Below, in pieces: positions 12,086-25,600 of a stretch of 64,000 bases of DNA. Position 1 is the first letter of the stretch. Every line of letters starts with the position of its first letter. The position numbers and the translations under genes are program-made. Below the pieces are notes generated by a model. That model worked only from the letters and a program-made list of their open reading frames with translations, ran no database searches and was not told the DNA's origin. Location: the NCBI RefSeq assembly GCF_002078875.1, contig NC_034410.1, forward strand, positions 81,087,793-81,151,792, read 5' to 3'. This DNA comes from Numida meleagris. Its lineage: Eukaryota > Chordata > Aves > Galliformes > Numididae.

Positions 12086-13884
12086 ATCTTGCAAAAAAAA
12101 AAAAAACAGCACTGCTTTGTGGCTTAGAAGGAGGAAAAGAAAATGTGTTTTTGGTCAACTGTTGTGTTTGTCTGTGTGTGTTTGTGTTGTTTTGTATTCA
12201 ATCTTTCTAAACTGAAAATGAAAATACCTCACTCTGAGTGGAAAAAAAAAAAAAGACAGAAACTCTTCTTCTCCCATTTTAGTTTGTTCTAGAAGACCTT
12301 ATAATAGAAATGTAAGAAGTGTAATAGAAGAAAAGTATTTGAGAGCAAGAATGAGATGGGGAGTGAGAAATGGATAGATTGGTTTTATTTGCTTCTTAAA
12401 TTATCTGTCTGCACCTTTTCTGAAAGATCATCACAGGAGAAAGATTACAATCTATTTACTCCCTATGTTATTTACACCATAAGCTCTTCCGATACTGTTA
12501 AACTAAAAGCATTTACCATGAAGAGCATTCTTGTCTGGTCATATCTGGCAGGACTAACAAACCCAGTTTTGTTGTTCCAAGCCATTCAGCACATAACGGA
12601 AGGAAAACACTAAACACCTGGTTTTTAGTTTTCCAAAGGGAAAAACAGGCGATTAGTTTTGCATATACAATAGCTTTGTTCCATTGTTTTCTTTATTATT
12701 ATTTTGTGTTTTGTTTTGATTGTTTTGTTTTGTGTTTTGTTTTCATGAAATAGCCTTTTCAGCAATTATAAGCATAAGATGCTGCTTTGCTCTATCATTG
12801 GGTTTTCCTGTTCAAGAACATTCTAAGAACTAGAGAGGGTATTAATATTTAACAGAACAGAGTTGTAATAATGTTACTCATTTTGCAGCAGATTCTAAAG
12901 TATGAACTGTGTAACAAAATAACCTGCTAGGGTTATAGTGACATCAAGAGTGCAAAAGAATACATAATTCACCTGTCTTTTCCCACTTACACAAATGCTA
13001 CAATTTCTTTCCCAGACCAACCCCCAAACTGTTTTCCAAGCATAAATCTCTGCATAACTCTCGGGTCTACTCGTCATCTGCTTGGCACAATTGAGAACAA
13101 CACCCATGCACAAAAATTGATTCCTAAGCAACCCACAAGGAACATACTTTCTGCTCTCACTGGATGTGGGCAGCAGGTTGCTGTATGTCTGGCAGGGAGA
13201 TGGTCTCCCCAGCCATTCCCTCTCCCTCAGAAGCATAGCATGCCCCACCCAGGTGGAGACAAATCCTGCAGGTTCACGGTTGGGGTGCCTCCAAACAAAA
13301 CAATAACTGCTGAATGTCCTGTCCTGCTCTGCATTAATAATGAAAATGTTAAAAATTAACTATAAAGAATATGAAGTAATCAGGAACATTTTTAAAGGTC
13401 TTTCTTGTGTGTTCTGTGTTTGAGGCTTTTTTCTCCAGTACAGTTTCCATTCCACACTGGGTTTTGGTCCCTTTGCTACTGTTATATCTTTTAACTACCC
13501 ATCATAGCAAGGAATGTTTAATTTTAACAATGATTTGTTCCTTTAATCACCTTCAGTTAATCCCAAATCCTTTTATTAAAAGGTTAGCATTATACTTCAC
13601 ATCTGAGAGACAGAAACAGAGGATAGGAACTATGAAGTAAAGTCATTCAAATCAGAGTTCAGCAGGCATAGTTACATGCATTTCAGTAGTTAAGCATAAT
13701 CAAACACAAAACCAAAACCATAAAGCAGCCTTTTTTACTGTTTTAGGCTTAATAATAGTTTTCTCTTGTGTAGTCTAAAAGTCAAGCCATGCATTACTTT
13801 AACACATTCCTTTAAGCTACTTCCACCAAACTGACAGTGATGAAGGATCACTATTATGGACATACAATCTGAAGAGAATTACAG
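12086..13884. other. noncoding DNA with simple-sequence stretches
   Basis: A-runs occur at 12094-12107 and 12241-12254, a TTTG/GTTTT-rich stretch at 12695-12745, and a (G)TGTTTG stretch near 12160-12195. A 117-codon minus frame at 12895-13248 and an 80-codon plus frame overlap it; neither has a recognisable family. The 12990-13280 part is less AT-rich and could be an old unrecognised repeat. Confidence 0.5.
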
Positions 13885-13990
13885 ATTTTCATAGGTTGGA
13901 AGGGACTCCTGGAGATCATCTAGTCCAGCTCCCTGTTTCCTGTCTTGCAGTCTGTGTCCATTGCCCCTTGTCCTTGTGCTACTGTGGATA
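13885..13990 (-). repeat. CR1 LINE 3'-end fragment
   Basis: 'tttcataggttggaagggac' and 'ctggagatcatctagtccag', followed by 'cattgccccttgtccttgtg', are the reverse complement of CR1 3' sequence. Only about 100 bases remain. Confidence 0.8.
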
Positions 13991-16762
13991 ATATTCCCAA
14001 GACTGATATTAATCTTTTATGTTCAAGAACTCAATTCTTGGAAAGTTCAGTTTGGAGAACGAAAGTGATTTTACTATTTGACATTATTGTTAAAATATTT
14101 TTTATTTGAATTCATTCCATAATAAACTGTTCCATCTACTATGCTTCCACTTCAACCCTGAAAAAAAAAAAAAATACTGCAATGTTTCAGAAGTCTCCAT
14201 TTTACAGTTATCATAAAAATTAAAAAGAACTTCCTGGACTAATGCCCTCAGTTCCATAGGTCAGAGGGCATGGATGAGTTCACCAAAGCCACACTGCTTT
14301 CAAAAACCAGAGGATATTAGCTTCCTAATAAAGCGTTTACGGTATAGTGTTTTATTGCAGTTTTCTTTTGGGATGTTTACATCAATGAGAAGGAGAAATC
14401 AAGCTCAAACGCAACATTTCCCTTGATTACCTAGTATGATTCAAGCTCCTGTAACTCTTTCATATTAAAAATTAATAAATAAATAAATAGAAGAGGAATA
14501 AAAACTGTAGTATCTAAAGGTACAAGGTAAAGATCGTAGTTCTGAGTGGACAGTGAAAAGATGGAAACAAGAATATATTCTGTGTGTAATATCTGAATTC
14601 TTCAGTGATATGAAAAAGAAAATACTAACATAAACACTCTAAATCAAATCCACTTTATAGCCACAGAATGTCACAAAATGCCTAGGACAAAATAAATCAC
14701 AGGAAAAAAATTCCAACATAATACATGCACAGAAAAATCAAGTAGTATAGATAAACTTTCTAAACATTAATGTTCCTAATTTACCATCTATATTTAATTT
14801 AACAGATTTTGAATACTTAGAATCATAAACCAAACATTACAAATTACAATCAAAAAACACATCCTGACATTCACTATGTTGAAACAAGTCATGCTGTGAG
14901 CAGCAGAGCAATAAGAAACTCACTGTTCTACAGATCTGAGTTTTATAGTTGATTACGAGCCACAACTGAAGTTTCCACACTGGCATGGACATTCTTAGAC
15001 TTGTTTTCACCACTTTCATGACCAAAACAGAAATGTGAATCTAAAGTTAGATAAAAATGATATTTAAGCTATCTGAAATTATGACTCTCTGTCAAATAGG
15101 GCATATCTATGAATTTTCCAAATACTCTGACTGAACACTAATGACATTAAAGCCAGTACAACAGGTGACCTTACTTCCATTAGTTCATATATTATTAAAG
15201 TCCTTCAAATTAGCTTATGTAATTATAACCAAACTTCTCAGATATGTGTTAATATTTTACCTGACTTCTGGACCTCATCTTGACATGGTATGGACATTTT
15301 AGTAGCACTAAATTCCACTAAAATTGCTTGGCATGAATTGTGAGGCAAGCATACAGTTTAATGACAGAAATAGGGCTTGCTACTTTGTACAAAAGAGGCG
15401 GGTGGAACATTTTGCATCAGCACGACTTGAGCAAAGTGAGCATATTTTGAAAATAAATGTAGTGAAATAATATTAACCTGTGAAAAGTTAGGCTAGGATG
15501 CCCAAGGACAGAACAACAGGAACTACAATTGCTAGTGACAACCTTTTAAAATCAGTCAGTCCTTCAAAGGGTAGTCAACATGTGCAACTTAATCTTCAGA
15601 ACTGCAGTTTAGATGTCTGCTATGTGAAAGGGAGCAAGCTGCAAAATAAAGAACTGCTCCACCACAAGAAAATAAAGCAGTGAAATATTTAACCTAACAA
15701 AAACAAAAAGTAAGCATATCAAGCAAGTCATTCATATACCAGCTTTCAAGCCAAAGACCAGGAAAAATCTGAGAACAAACTATGAAAGAGAGACATTCAA
15801 GTTCTCAGATCAAACCATCTGTCAGGTTGGTCAGACACCAGTGCTGAAGTCTTCACCTGTCTTCTCATACTCAAAGCATCCCAGTGAGATAAGAGTCAGG
15901 AAAGCACTGCACATTAAAAGAAATGGATTTTTTAATATCTAGGCTTTGGAAAAGAAATGCTCTGAAGAATACACTGAGAATGGAAACAACTGCAGACCAA
16001 GTATAACTGAAGATAAATAACAGATCTGATAAGTGATTGTAATTCATGTGGGCAACCAGCAAGAGACAAGAAAAGGTAAAGGCAAATTACTGGCTAGATA
16101 CAAAGAAAAATAATGATCTCCACCTTGTAATCTCTCATTTCAATCTAGACTAATTTATTGCACAATTAGTGCTCACTTGGAATGTAAGAAAGATAGACTT
16201 AACTTGCTTCAGGCCAAAGAGATGTCTGAACTGAGGTATCTCATTTCATTCACAGCTGGTCAAGGAATTACATGAAAATATATACTAAACTCATCACTTT
16301 CTTTGCTTTGCAAGCATCTTGTTTTCAGAGAAGAATAATATATTTTTAAAAGGATTGATTCTATAACTGCTTGATCTCTTGTCTTTTTACCAAAGCAGTC
16401 ACCTGCTAGGTGACTCTGCAGGAATACTTAACATCTAAGTCCCAGTTTAGATAGGAAATTGAACTGCGCTGCTCAAACCAGGAGCAGATGCAAGGGGACT
16501 TCTGGGAAGAGCAGACAGATGTCTACAAGTCACCAGGACATGAACACAAGATAGGTGTCAGATTGTAGTTTTGCATCTAGGCTTCCCAATTCCACCTCGA
16601 CATTACTTTATCATCAATTTCCTTTACTAACTTTGTTCTTTGAGCTTGCAGGTTTTAAGGCATTTTTGAGAAACAAATTTTTGTAATTGTTTCTTTTAAC
16701 AGGTCTTATTAGAAAAAATTCACTATACCACCAAGGGTTGTTACCTATACTGTACACATTAC
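13991..16762. other. unique AT-rich noncoding DNA
   Basis: No gene is seen. There is an A-run at 14161-14174 and an (AAAT)n run at 14471-14487. Open frames are under 78 codons. Confidence 0.6.
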
Positions 16763-17343
16763 TGTGGTGAGTTGACCCCAGCAAGTGACCGCATTCCCAG
16801 CCAGTCACCTTCTCACTACCCGCCAGTGGGATGTGCCAGAGAAACAAAGGACAAAAGCAAGAAACTCAAGAGTCAAAACAAAGAGAGTTTAATATGAGAG
16901 GAGAAGACGTGTATGGAAGCAAAGCAGAATAAGATGTTTATTCTCTACTTCTCATGGTCAGACAGATGACCAGCCACTTCCTGGAGCAAATGTTATAACC
17001 ACAAATACAGTTTCATCTGTATCCCCTACCCGTACCTCTTTTCCTGAGCTTTTATTGCTGACCATGACAACACGTATGGTATGGGAATATCAGATATCTA
17101 GTATGGCAAATATCTTTGTGAATTCTGGTCAGCTGTCCTGTCTGTGTTCCACTGCCCCCACCCCTTGCCCATCACCAGACTAATCATAAAAGGGCAAGGG
17201 TGGGAAAATCTCAATGCTGTGCAAGTACTGCTCAGCAGTAGTCAAAACAGTGGTTTGTTACAAACACTGTTTGAGTCACAAATCTAAAATACAGTATCAT
17301 ACCACGCTGTTGTGCAGAAAGTAAACTCCACTGCAGACACACA
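16763..17343 (-). mobile_element. ERVL-type LTR, old, minus sense
   Basis: The block has the layout of a common avian ERVL LTR read on the minus strand. The plus-strand left end 'tgtggtgagttgaccccagc' is the inverse of the LTR 3' end. An ATTAAA in minus sense lies near 16886-16894. The TATA-region equivalent is near 17050, and the U3 part contains 'caagtactgctcagcagtag' and 'ttgttacaaacactgttt'. The right end 'aaactccactgcagacacac' fits the LTR 5' end. It is about 580 bp and diverged. No target-site duplication is obvious, so the exact ends are uncertain by a few bases. No internal retroviral sequence adjoins, so it is probably a solo LTR. Confidence 0.7.
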
Positions 17344-20300
17344 AAGAAAAATAACTTTGGATTGCTGATCAGGTTTTCATACATCTTCACTATTAAAAAG
17401 AAAATGTCAGTATAGGATCCTGTTGGAGCTGAGTACTTGATAGGTCAGATTTTGAAAAATATAAAGGTAAATCCACACGTAGAATAGGGTAGGAGATGGG
17501 CTTAAAAAACAAAGAAACAAGCAAACAGAAACAAACAAAAACAACAGAATATGCCCTGCTATCAGAATAATGCTTGGATAAAGGAAAACAATAATGCTGT
17601 TCAATATGGAAAACTAATATTTTTAAAACACTCCATGTTAAGGAAAATGATAGAAAACCTCTCTCTCCAGTAGTTTACTCAGGTGGTACCAGATGCTTTC
17701 AGAGAGGAAGCAAACTCACCATAATTTTTGTTCCATAGGATTTATCTCTGGGACTCCAGTTAAACTTTGATTCAAAAGAAGCTTTATGTGTGCTCTAGAT
17801 TAATAATGAAAATGTATGCCTGCTTTAACTAAACACGTATGGTACAAGGCTTGTGATGTTGATCTTGCAATCTCTCCTGGATTTGCACTTTAGGATCACC
17901 TGCCAATTGCATTTCAGACACCAGATTTGTGCTATGACTAAGCCATTATAATTGATGAGTTAATTATTAGTCACAAATACTGAAAAAAAGCAAGAGGAAA
18001 ACAGACAGATACTGACATCAGATGTTAGGCTGAGCATGAAGAAATCCCGATTACTCATCCTTCAGGGAGAATCCTTATGTGGATTTACAGTTCCTCACAT
18101 CTTATCTGCATCTTATTAAAGGAGAGGGAGAGGGAGAAGAGAGGGCATTTTTAGTGGCCTATGGGAGAACTTCAAGGGTGACTGGTATATTTTAAGAGAT
18201 AGAACAACGATGTTCCATTCTAAAATTCTGCAGATCATCATTACCATTCTGTGGGTAAGGTTTACATCTTAAGAAGATACAAATAATGGACTTTTTTTTT
18301 TTTTTTTTAAGCTCTTAAAAATCTACATCTGAAGTAATAGAAGGAGCAAAATGTAACTTTTTTCTGCTGCTGCTTTTATTGTGACCTTGGGGTCCCCACA
18401 ATTTTTTTTTCTAATAATAGAAAATCCAGCTATAAATAAGCTGTTGTTTCATCTCTTTGGTCTTTCTGGGCAAATAACAATGATAACATACTGAATGTTT
18501 ATCTCAGCTAGTCTTTATCACATTATTTTAGTGATAAATTACACTAGAATTATAGGATTCTAAACTTTTCATTAAAACTTATTTTATTATTATCTGTTTA
18601 ATCTCAGTCCCTCGAAATAGAACAGGACAGAAGCTTTTAATTAGAGAACTCTGAATAAAATAATTAACAAACAGTAAATTGCAAGCAATAATCGTATTTC
18701 TCAAAGTATGTACAATAAAATCTTTTTGCAGCAGTTTGTAATGAGCTGAATACTTTCTGGAAGAGAAATAAAAAGAGAGTTAATGTTATTAAGTGCTTCA
18801 TTATTCATCTTGGTGACATTTTCATCTCAGTGAGTTAAACGTCCCCAAATGTTGTAGGACCAGAGCCTTGCTTCTGTAGCTGAAGAAGTCCTAGTCAGAT
18901 CTAGAGCAACAATGAATAAATAACAATGTGTGAGATCACACTTCCAAACATTTCACATCTCAAAGTGCAGAGGGAAACCATGGCCTCCTCGTTGGGGTCA
19001 CTGTCCGAAACAAAGATTGAGTTTCGCTGAGCCAGCATAATTTATATCACTGACATTAGCTCTCCAAAGGACCTACAGACTCTCTCAGAAATAAACTTAT
19101 TTCTCTCCAGTTTCCACGTTTCAGTATAACAATCTATTTGAACACCGCATGTTTCTGGGAAGTTCTCTTGTAAAGAGGGAGATCCTTTTGGCTTTCTCTG
19201 TCTCTTCATACTGGGAAAGTCACCTTTAAGGAAGTCCAGTTTTTGAGTCATGTACAGTTATAGACAGAAGGAATGAAATCATGAGGGGAGGCCATGAAAT
19301 TCTCTGCAGTCACAAGGACAAGAGTTTGAAATCTGCGTCTTCTGCTCTTGCTATTCTGACTGTGCATATCAGATCTTGTAGTTGCAACCTGCAACTCACA
19401 GACTGGAACAGGAACACTGCTCATTCCTACTACAATCACTACACAAACCAGGAAAGGAAATGACTTTATTTCTTCATTTTTTGCATACGTCTATACTTTT
19501 TTTTTTTTCTTACTTCTTTCCAGCAGTTTTCATAAAGCAAAATTCAGAAGGTCCCCTAGACTCGAGTAATGAATATTTGACTATCTTCTCATTCACACAA
19601 ATTAAAAGACATGCTAATGCACTTTATACTTAATAACAGTTCACTGAGCAGTAACTCAGAGGAAACTACTCTAGCTAAGATCACCTAGAAGTATATGAAG
19701 GACTACAGTAGAAGAGAGCCTGGGCTCTTACCTATGCATATGTACATTGTGTCATTTTTATTCTTATATCTCAAGAATATAGGTTAGACATTGTTTTTAT
19801 TTCCTTTATCCTTTATGAATTCTTCTATTCAGAAAAGCAAGTGGTCTAAATGGCAGATCATATATTAAACAGTATAATAGATAGTACTTCAGAAAACCTG
19901 CTGTACACTCTTCCAGTAAAAGCTTTATAAATATTTCTTCTTCTTTTCTCTTATTCATTTAAACGCAGGGGGAAGCAAACAAAAAAAAAATCAAAACAAA
20001 ACAAAACAACAACAACAAAAACAGAAGATAAAGCACCATGAGTTTGTAGCAGTTTTTTTATACAAACTTTTGCTAAGTGATTTTTCAAATATTTAATGCA
20101 TTAAATTGCTTTAGAGAAAGGTCTTTCAAATTCCCACTTCCAGATGAAATCAGGAACATCGTATTGCTTTGATCTTCAAATTCCACCTCCAACTCCATTT
20201 AATTCAACCTGGCAATATAATTATTAATGATTACATGGCTCTACTACCATCAAACATTCAGTTAGGTAGTACATGCTGTCGTTGCTATTTCTACAACTTA

Positions 20301-21165
20301 ATGATGTGATTTTTTTTTCCCTACTGCCAATCAAACATATCTTACTTAAATGTCATTTCATAATATTGATTCTGAAAGTAAATTAATAAAATTCATCAAT
20401 ATTTTGAAATCCTTTAATCTGATTAACATTTTAAACATACGTTATCATTAGTTTGCCTTTTCTCCTGCTTCTCTTTCTGCTGGAGATTAACAAAACAGAT
20501 ATACAAATATGGCCAACATATCTGTGTATTTCTAATATACAGTGAAGATTAACAATGCAGAGAACATATTCCTACCTCTAAATTTCTATATCTTGTGATA
20601 ACCAATTTCTGGTCCTTTACAGCAACCAGTGACGATAATATATGCTATTCTCAATTGAAAATATTACACCTGAAATCTTATGCGCCTGTCAAAGTGTGGA
20701 AGGACAGGAGTTTACATCAGTGAGATTCCCAGAGGAAATCATAAGATCTTTAAAATTTAAAAGCACCATGTTTTGGTCTTTGAATATGAACTGGAACAGT
20801 TGACTTCTTAAGCAGAGAAATTTCAAAGTGATAAGGAAAGACTGAATAGATATAAATGATAACTGCACATCTCCTTTTATCACCATTCTTGAAATCTTTT
20901 CTCCCAGTGGGGTTTCAGAAACTTCAAACATTTCAGCTTTAGTGAGCTTTGTTCCATTTCCCTATGGTCCTCAGGCCACTCCTACCATCAGAATCAAGAT
21001 CCCTCCTTGCACTCCCAGCCTCTGTGCTTGACCTGCAGGTCTCTCTGCTCCTCTGACTTCTAAGATGTCTTGCTCCACTCCTTATGAAAAAAAACAATCT
21101 CTCCCTCCCCTTCAAAACAGGTCCTCCAGACTCCTTCACACCATTTATACTTAAAAGAATAAAAA
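17344..21165. other. unique AT-rich noncoding DNA
   Basis: No gene is seen. There is a (GGGAGA)-like purine run at 18121-18146, a T-run at 18293-18309, and an (AAAAC)n/(AAC)n run at 19981-20025. The 20939-21139 stretch is locally richer in C and T and adjoins the CR1 3' end. Confidence 0.55.
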
Positions 21166-21166
21166 A

Positions 21167-21607
21167 TCATAGATCATAGAATAGTTTGGATTGGAAGGGA
21201 CCTCTAAGATCATCTTGTTCCAACTCCCTGCTATAGGCAGGGACACCTCCCTCTAGACCAGGTTGCTCAAAGCACCATCCAGCCTGGCCTTGAATGTTTC
21301 CAGGGAGGGGGCATCCACAACCTCTTCTGGGCAACCTGTTCCAATGTCTCACCACTCTCACAGTAAAGAATTTCTTCCTAACATCTAATCGAAATCTACC
21401 CTCTTCCAGTTTAAAACCATTTCCCCTCATCCTGTCACTACCTGCCCTTATAGAAAGTTCCTCCCCAGCTTTCCTGGATGCCCCCTTCAGGTACTGGAAG
21501 GCCGCTATAAGGTCTCCTCGGAGCCTTCTCTTCTCCAGGCTGAAAAGCCCCAGCTCTCTCAGCCTGTCCTCATAGGGAAAGTGCTCCAGCCCTCTGATTA
21601 TCTTCAT
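21167..21607 (-). pseudogene. CR1 ORF2 C-terminal remnant
   Basis: A 146-codon open frame covers the terminal part of CR1 ORF2. It contains [13 protein letters not shown], then a Y-L-K-G segment and R-H-W-N-R-L-P, all standard for the region after the RT domain. The frame runs on into the 3' UTR-like end, which implies that the true stop has been lost. The start codon is arbitrary. Confidence 0.75.
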
Positions 21608-21799
21608 GGCCCTCCTTGGGACCCACTCCTACAGCTCGATATCATTCTTGTGTTGGGGGCCCCAGAACTGGATGCAGTACTCCAGGTGGAATCTCATGAG
21701 AGTAGAGCAGAGGGGTAGAATCACCTCCCTAGACTTGCTGGCCATGCTTTTCTTGATGCAACCCAGGATACAGTTGGCCTTCTGGGCTGCAAGTGCACA

Positions 21800-22174
21800 T
21801 TACTGGCACATGTTGTGTCTTTCATTGGCCAACACCCCAGAAGTCTTCTCCTCAGGGCTGCTCTCAAGCCAGTCTCTGCACAACCTATATCTCTGCTTAG
21901 GATTGCCCTGACTCAGATGCAGGACCTTGCACTTGGCCTTGTTGAACTTCATGAGGTTGGCATAGGCCCATCTCTGAAGCCTGTCCAGGTCTTTCTGGAT
22001 GACATCCCTTCCCTCTAGCATTTCAGCTGCACCACTGAGCTTGGTGTAGTCTTCAAATTTGCTGAGGGTGCACTCAATCCCATGGTCCATGTTGCCTACA
22101 AAGATGTTAAATAACACTGGTCCCAGAACCAATTCCTGAGGAACATCGCACATCACCAGTCTCCATTTGGACAT
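21800..22174 (-). pseudogene. CR1 ORF2 reverse transcriptase remnant
   Basis: A 124-codon open frame contains V-L-G-P-V-L-F-N-I-F, the decayed catalytic box F-E-D-Y-T (the second catalytic Asp is replaced by Tyr), and then L-D-R-L-Q-R-W-A and N-K-A-K-C-K-V-L-H-L. These are RT palm and thumb segments of a non-LTR retrotransposon. The frame breaks before 21800. Confidence 0.8.
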
Positions 22175-22379
22175 TGAGCCATTGACTGCAACTCTCTGAG
22201 TGCGACCATCCAGCCAGTTCCTTATCTAGCAAATGGTCCATCCATCAAATCTATTTTTCTTCCAATTTGGTGACCAGAATGTCATGAAGGACAGTGTAAA
22301 ATGTTTTGCACAAGTCCAGATAGAGGATGTCAGCTGCTTCCCCTTTTATCCACTGTCCGTAACTCCATCAAAAAAGGCC

Positions 22380-22690
22380 ACGAATAACGTTAAAAAGAAA
22401 CATAGTGAATAGCCACAAAGTGGGAGTTATAGGGCACTGCTGTGTGGCTCCAGGAGATAAAGCAGCCAGGCAGTAGCTGCTCCAGGCCCTCCCTGTGGCA
22501 CTGGGGCCTTTTCTATGGAGGTTTTTATTGAGCACCCACACAAAGACAGCCTGCATAGGCATGCCTGAGACAGAGAGCTTAGAATTTGGAACTTTACCCA
22601 GCATTACATTGTTTTTTGTCCCCATCAATACATCAGCTGCCTCAGTATGCATGTAATAAGCTCTGCAACTTTTGCTGTTGCACATATATA
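22380..22690 (-). mobile_element. possible LTR fragment, minus sense
   Basis: In minus sense there is a TATATATA box (22685-22692 region), and about 160 bases further on GCTCAATAAAAACC (22524-22537) as a polyadenylation-like signal, followed by a GC-richer stretch. This order suits an LTR. No TG...CA ends with a duplication could be fixed and I do not recognise the family. Ordinary AT-rich coincidence remains possible. Confidence 0.25.
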
Positions 22691-22699
22691 TAGAAGAGT

Positions 22700-25600
22700 T
22701 TTACTGGAAAGCTACAGACTTCTTTTCTTGGGACACATCTTCATTGCCAGCCATCTGACTTGCTCATTCCTCCATCACTGCGGGAGTATCTGAATAAATG
22801 ATTTTTTGCTCTGCATATAAACTCTCATCTCAGATTTTCAAAGCCCTTAAAAAGTAAGTCATATGGAGGTACAGTGGCTTCATTTAGATGCACAGAACCA
22901 AAATCTATGATGAGAATTCAGAGAGAAAGTTGTTTTGGCATTGTATTAGACAAATAAACTTATGGTAGTTTAAAGCTGACTTGGTTACAGTTTCACAGGT
23001 CTCAGTCACAGCAGAGCTTAACCACTTCAAGTAGCTGGGTAAAACCTTTTTTTTTTCCAGAAGTTCCCAGAAAGAAAATTTATGAAAACTCCTTTAGTAC
23101 AGTAATGAGGCTGTACAGCAGAGAATGCTAATAAACAAGTCGCCTCCCTCAATCTCTGAAAAGGTACAGGATTAGTGGGAATGTGCTCTGAGGTGGAAAA
23201 GCAGAACCAAATGTAGAAAAGTGACAACTTCAGGGTATGCTGGAAAAGGATTACTGAAAGGGACAGAAGTGGAATTGTGGGGACAGAAGGAGGGCACCTT
23301 CTCTGAAGTTTTTGGAAAAGAGTACTCCCTTTGCATCACCACAGTTTCTGATTTTTTTTGTTTCCAACATGCAATTTATTGTGAAAGAACTGACTTAATG
23401 TTATAGGCACTCAAAAGGCTGGCCACAGCTTGGCAGAGCAATTGTGCAATTAACAGGGGTAGCCTGTTAATTAAGGTAGAACAAAAATATCAGATCTAAG
23501 CACGGTATCAGAGAGGTAAACTTTCAAGGTTTAAAGACAACTTTGATTTCTTACAATGAACTAGTTCCCAGCCCTTAAAAGCCTCAAATTTACTGTAAAT
23601 TATTTTGTTACATTTAACTGTATTTTAAATGGATAGGTGAATAAGTGAAGGTATGTATTTTGTTCATTAATCCAAAAGATAAGAAATATTTATCTTAGCA
23701 GTAAGTAAATGTGTTCTCATTTAGTCCTAGCTAGTCTTATATTTGTTTATCAACAAGAGTTAAGATAATAATCATCAATCATCAATCATTAACTAAGTTT
23801 TTCTATTAAAAATCTAATCTATTCAACAGGTACTAAGCCATGGAAATTAATTTCATAATCTATGGCCCTTATTTTCCCTCCACAAAAATATCACTATAAT
23901 TATTGTGAATTTATTTTCACTATCTGGTGGGGGTGTCATTATTTTACTGTAAAAATATTGTTTTCTCAAATGTGAAACAAAAAAGGCCATTATATCTGAC
24001 AATGCAGTCAGATATAATCCTCAAGCCTGAGGATTCCTGTATATCATGCTTTTGGCGTATTTTGTGATTAGATGACGAATTTTGTGACTCAAACACAACG
24101 TCATCTATCAAAAGATAACACAGAGATGTTAACTGCCACCATTAGGTATTTACATGCAATCATCCATGTTTTCTCTAAGGCAGTGTTCATAACTGAACAC
24201 TGTTTATTAAAAACAAAACAAAACTTAAAAAAAGAGTTGCTTCCAAACTCTTAGCTCTTCAAGAACAAAGAGTATGAAGCCCATTCAAGAAACCTTTCCT
24301 ACTGAGCTATCTTGCTCAAGGCTGGATCTCTGTAATAATACAGCCCCAAAAGTCCACTCAAGTAGTTCTTGTTGACATTTGCAGTGCTAATGTGCTCACT
24401 GTGCTAATACTGTTAATACTGCTGTGCCAACATCCTCAGTTGTAAATAGAAAGGAATGTATGAGCTGGTGAAGATGTGGCGCTGAGAGACTTTGTTGTTT
24501 GTACTGCTTACATGGAAGCCTAAATTTTGTGACCAAATGCAGATGAAACTGCTGTCAACACTATGGTATTTCAAAGGGAAAAAAAAAAAGCACCAAGATA
24601 CACAGATGAGCAAGCCAGTGAGACAACTTTGTTTGGGAAAGAAGATAAAGAGTCTTGTCTCAGCTCAGAAATCTTAAATTCTCTTTACAAGATTGGCCAA
24701 ACATATGTTTGTCGTAGGACATGCAAAATAAGTATTTTCCTCTTCCTACAGATCACTAAATAACCAGAAGGAATAAAACAGTTATAGCTGGACATATAAA
24801 GATTTCCCTTGCAATCTACTTGTTTCTTGTTAAGAAATTTTCAAAGTAATATTTTATCCTGCATTGTGGAGGGCGCATATCTAGACGTGACAAATTACTT
24901 GTTGCTTACAAACAGAGATTAAATAGAAATCGAATTTCCATCAGTTAAACCTTTAGCATAAGGGTATTTAAAGCACCTTGGTCACCTGCTAAATGAGGAG
25001 ACAAAAATGTTCTGCTGCTTAGTAAATAAAACAGAACCAGTAAGCCAAGCGAAGTCTGAAGCAGCATAGCTGTATATTGTGCAGAAATTTTCCATGCATA
25101 CAGCTATTTTCACGGATTATAACTCATAGCCCATTTAAAGGAATAGGAATATTCTACCCCAGAAATATTTTTTTCATACAAATATAAATCAATGCCTTGC
25201 TCATGATACTTAGGGTTGAGTAACAAATCTAAAAAGAATGAAAGGAGCAAACTGACTTGGAGAACTCTTCCCATGTACCAGACCATACTATTGCCTGTCA
25301 GCTTTTGTTGACTACCAGACACCAAAGGTTTTTCAATCTTTGGCTATTTAGACAGTGCATCTCAAAGATCACTCAGAGATACAGCAAATGTAATAAACAT
25401 TTTGTGATTTTCTGAAATTATTCTCAAATTATTAAGTAATGTGAGAACTTCTGTCAGCAGAAATGGAGACACTACTGAACTACTTGGACTGTCGCCTGGA
25501 GAGGTATATCCTTATCATAGTTTCCATTACAAAATTAGCAGATTTTCATAGGGTTTTCACCTTTGGATGTGCCCTATGTCATGCGGCTGTACCAGTTGAG

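Larger units (their letters stand above)
21166..22365 (-). repeat. CR1 LINE, 1.2-kb 3' part with decayed ORF2
   Basis: The 3' end is at 21166 ('tcatagatcatagaatagtt' in plus sense), and the 5' truncation is near 22365. Minus-strand frames give CR1 reverse transcriptase C-terminal segments. 22174-21800 carries the V-L-G-P-V-L-F-N-I-F piece of the RT palm followed by S-K-F-E-D-Y-T, where active elements have a two-aspartate box (FADD). 21607-21167 carries the R-R-L-R-G-D-L-I and H-W-N-R-L-P segments close to the 3' end. Frameshifts separate the two frames and the catalytic box is altered, so the copy is inactive. It is the best-preserved CR1 in the window. Confidence 0.92.

Noticed and set aside
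12695..12745. TTTTG/GTTTT-rich repeats that could suggest an ordered array
   Set aside because: Irregular low-complexity sequence, with no fixed repeat and spacer pattern. No CRISPR array exists in this window, and none is expected in vertebrate DNA.
12895..13248. 117-codon minus-strand frame
   Set aside because: No recognisable family, and an overlapping plus frame of similar quality. Possibly part of an old unrecognised repeat.
14242..14269. TGCCCTC...GAGGGCA hairpin
   Set aside because: A 7-bp stem with a 14-base loop is too short for a miRNA precursor and is expected by chance in 64 kb.
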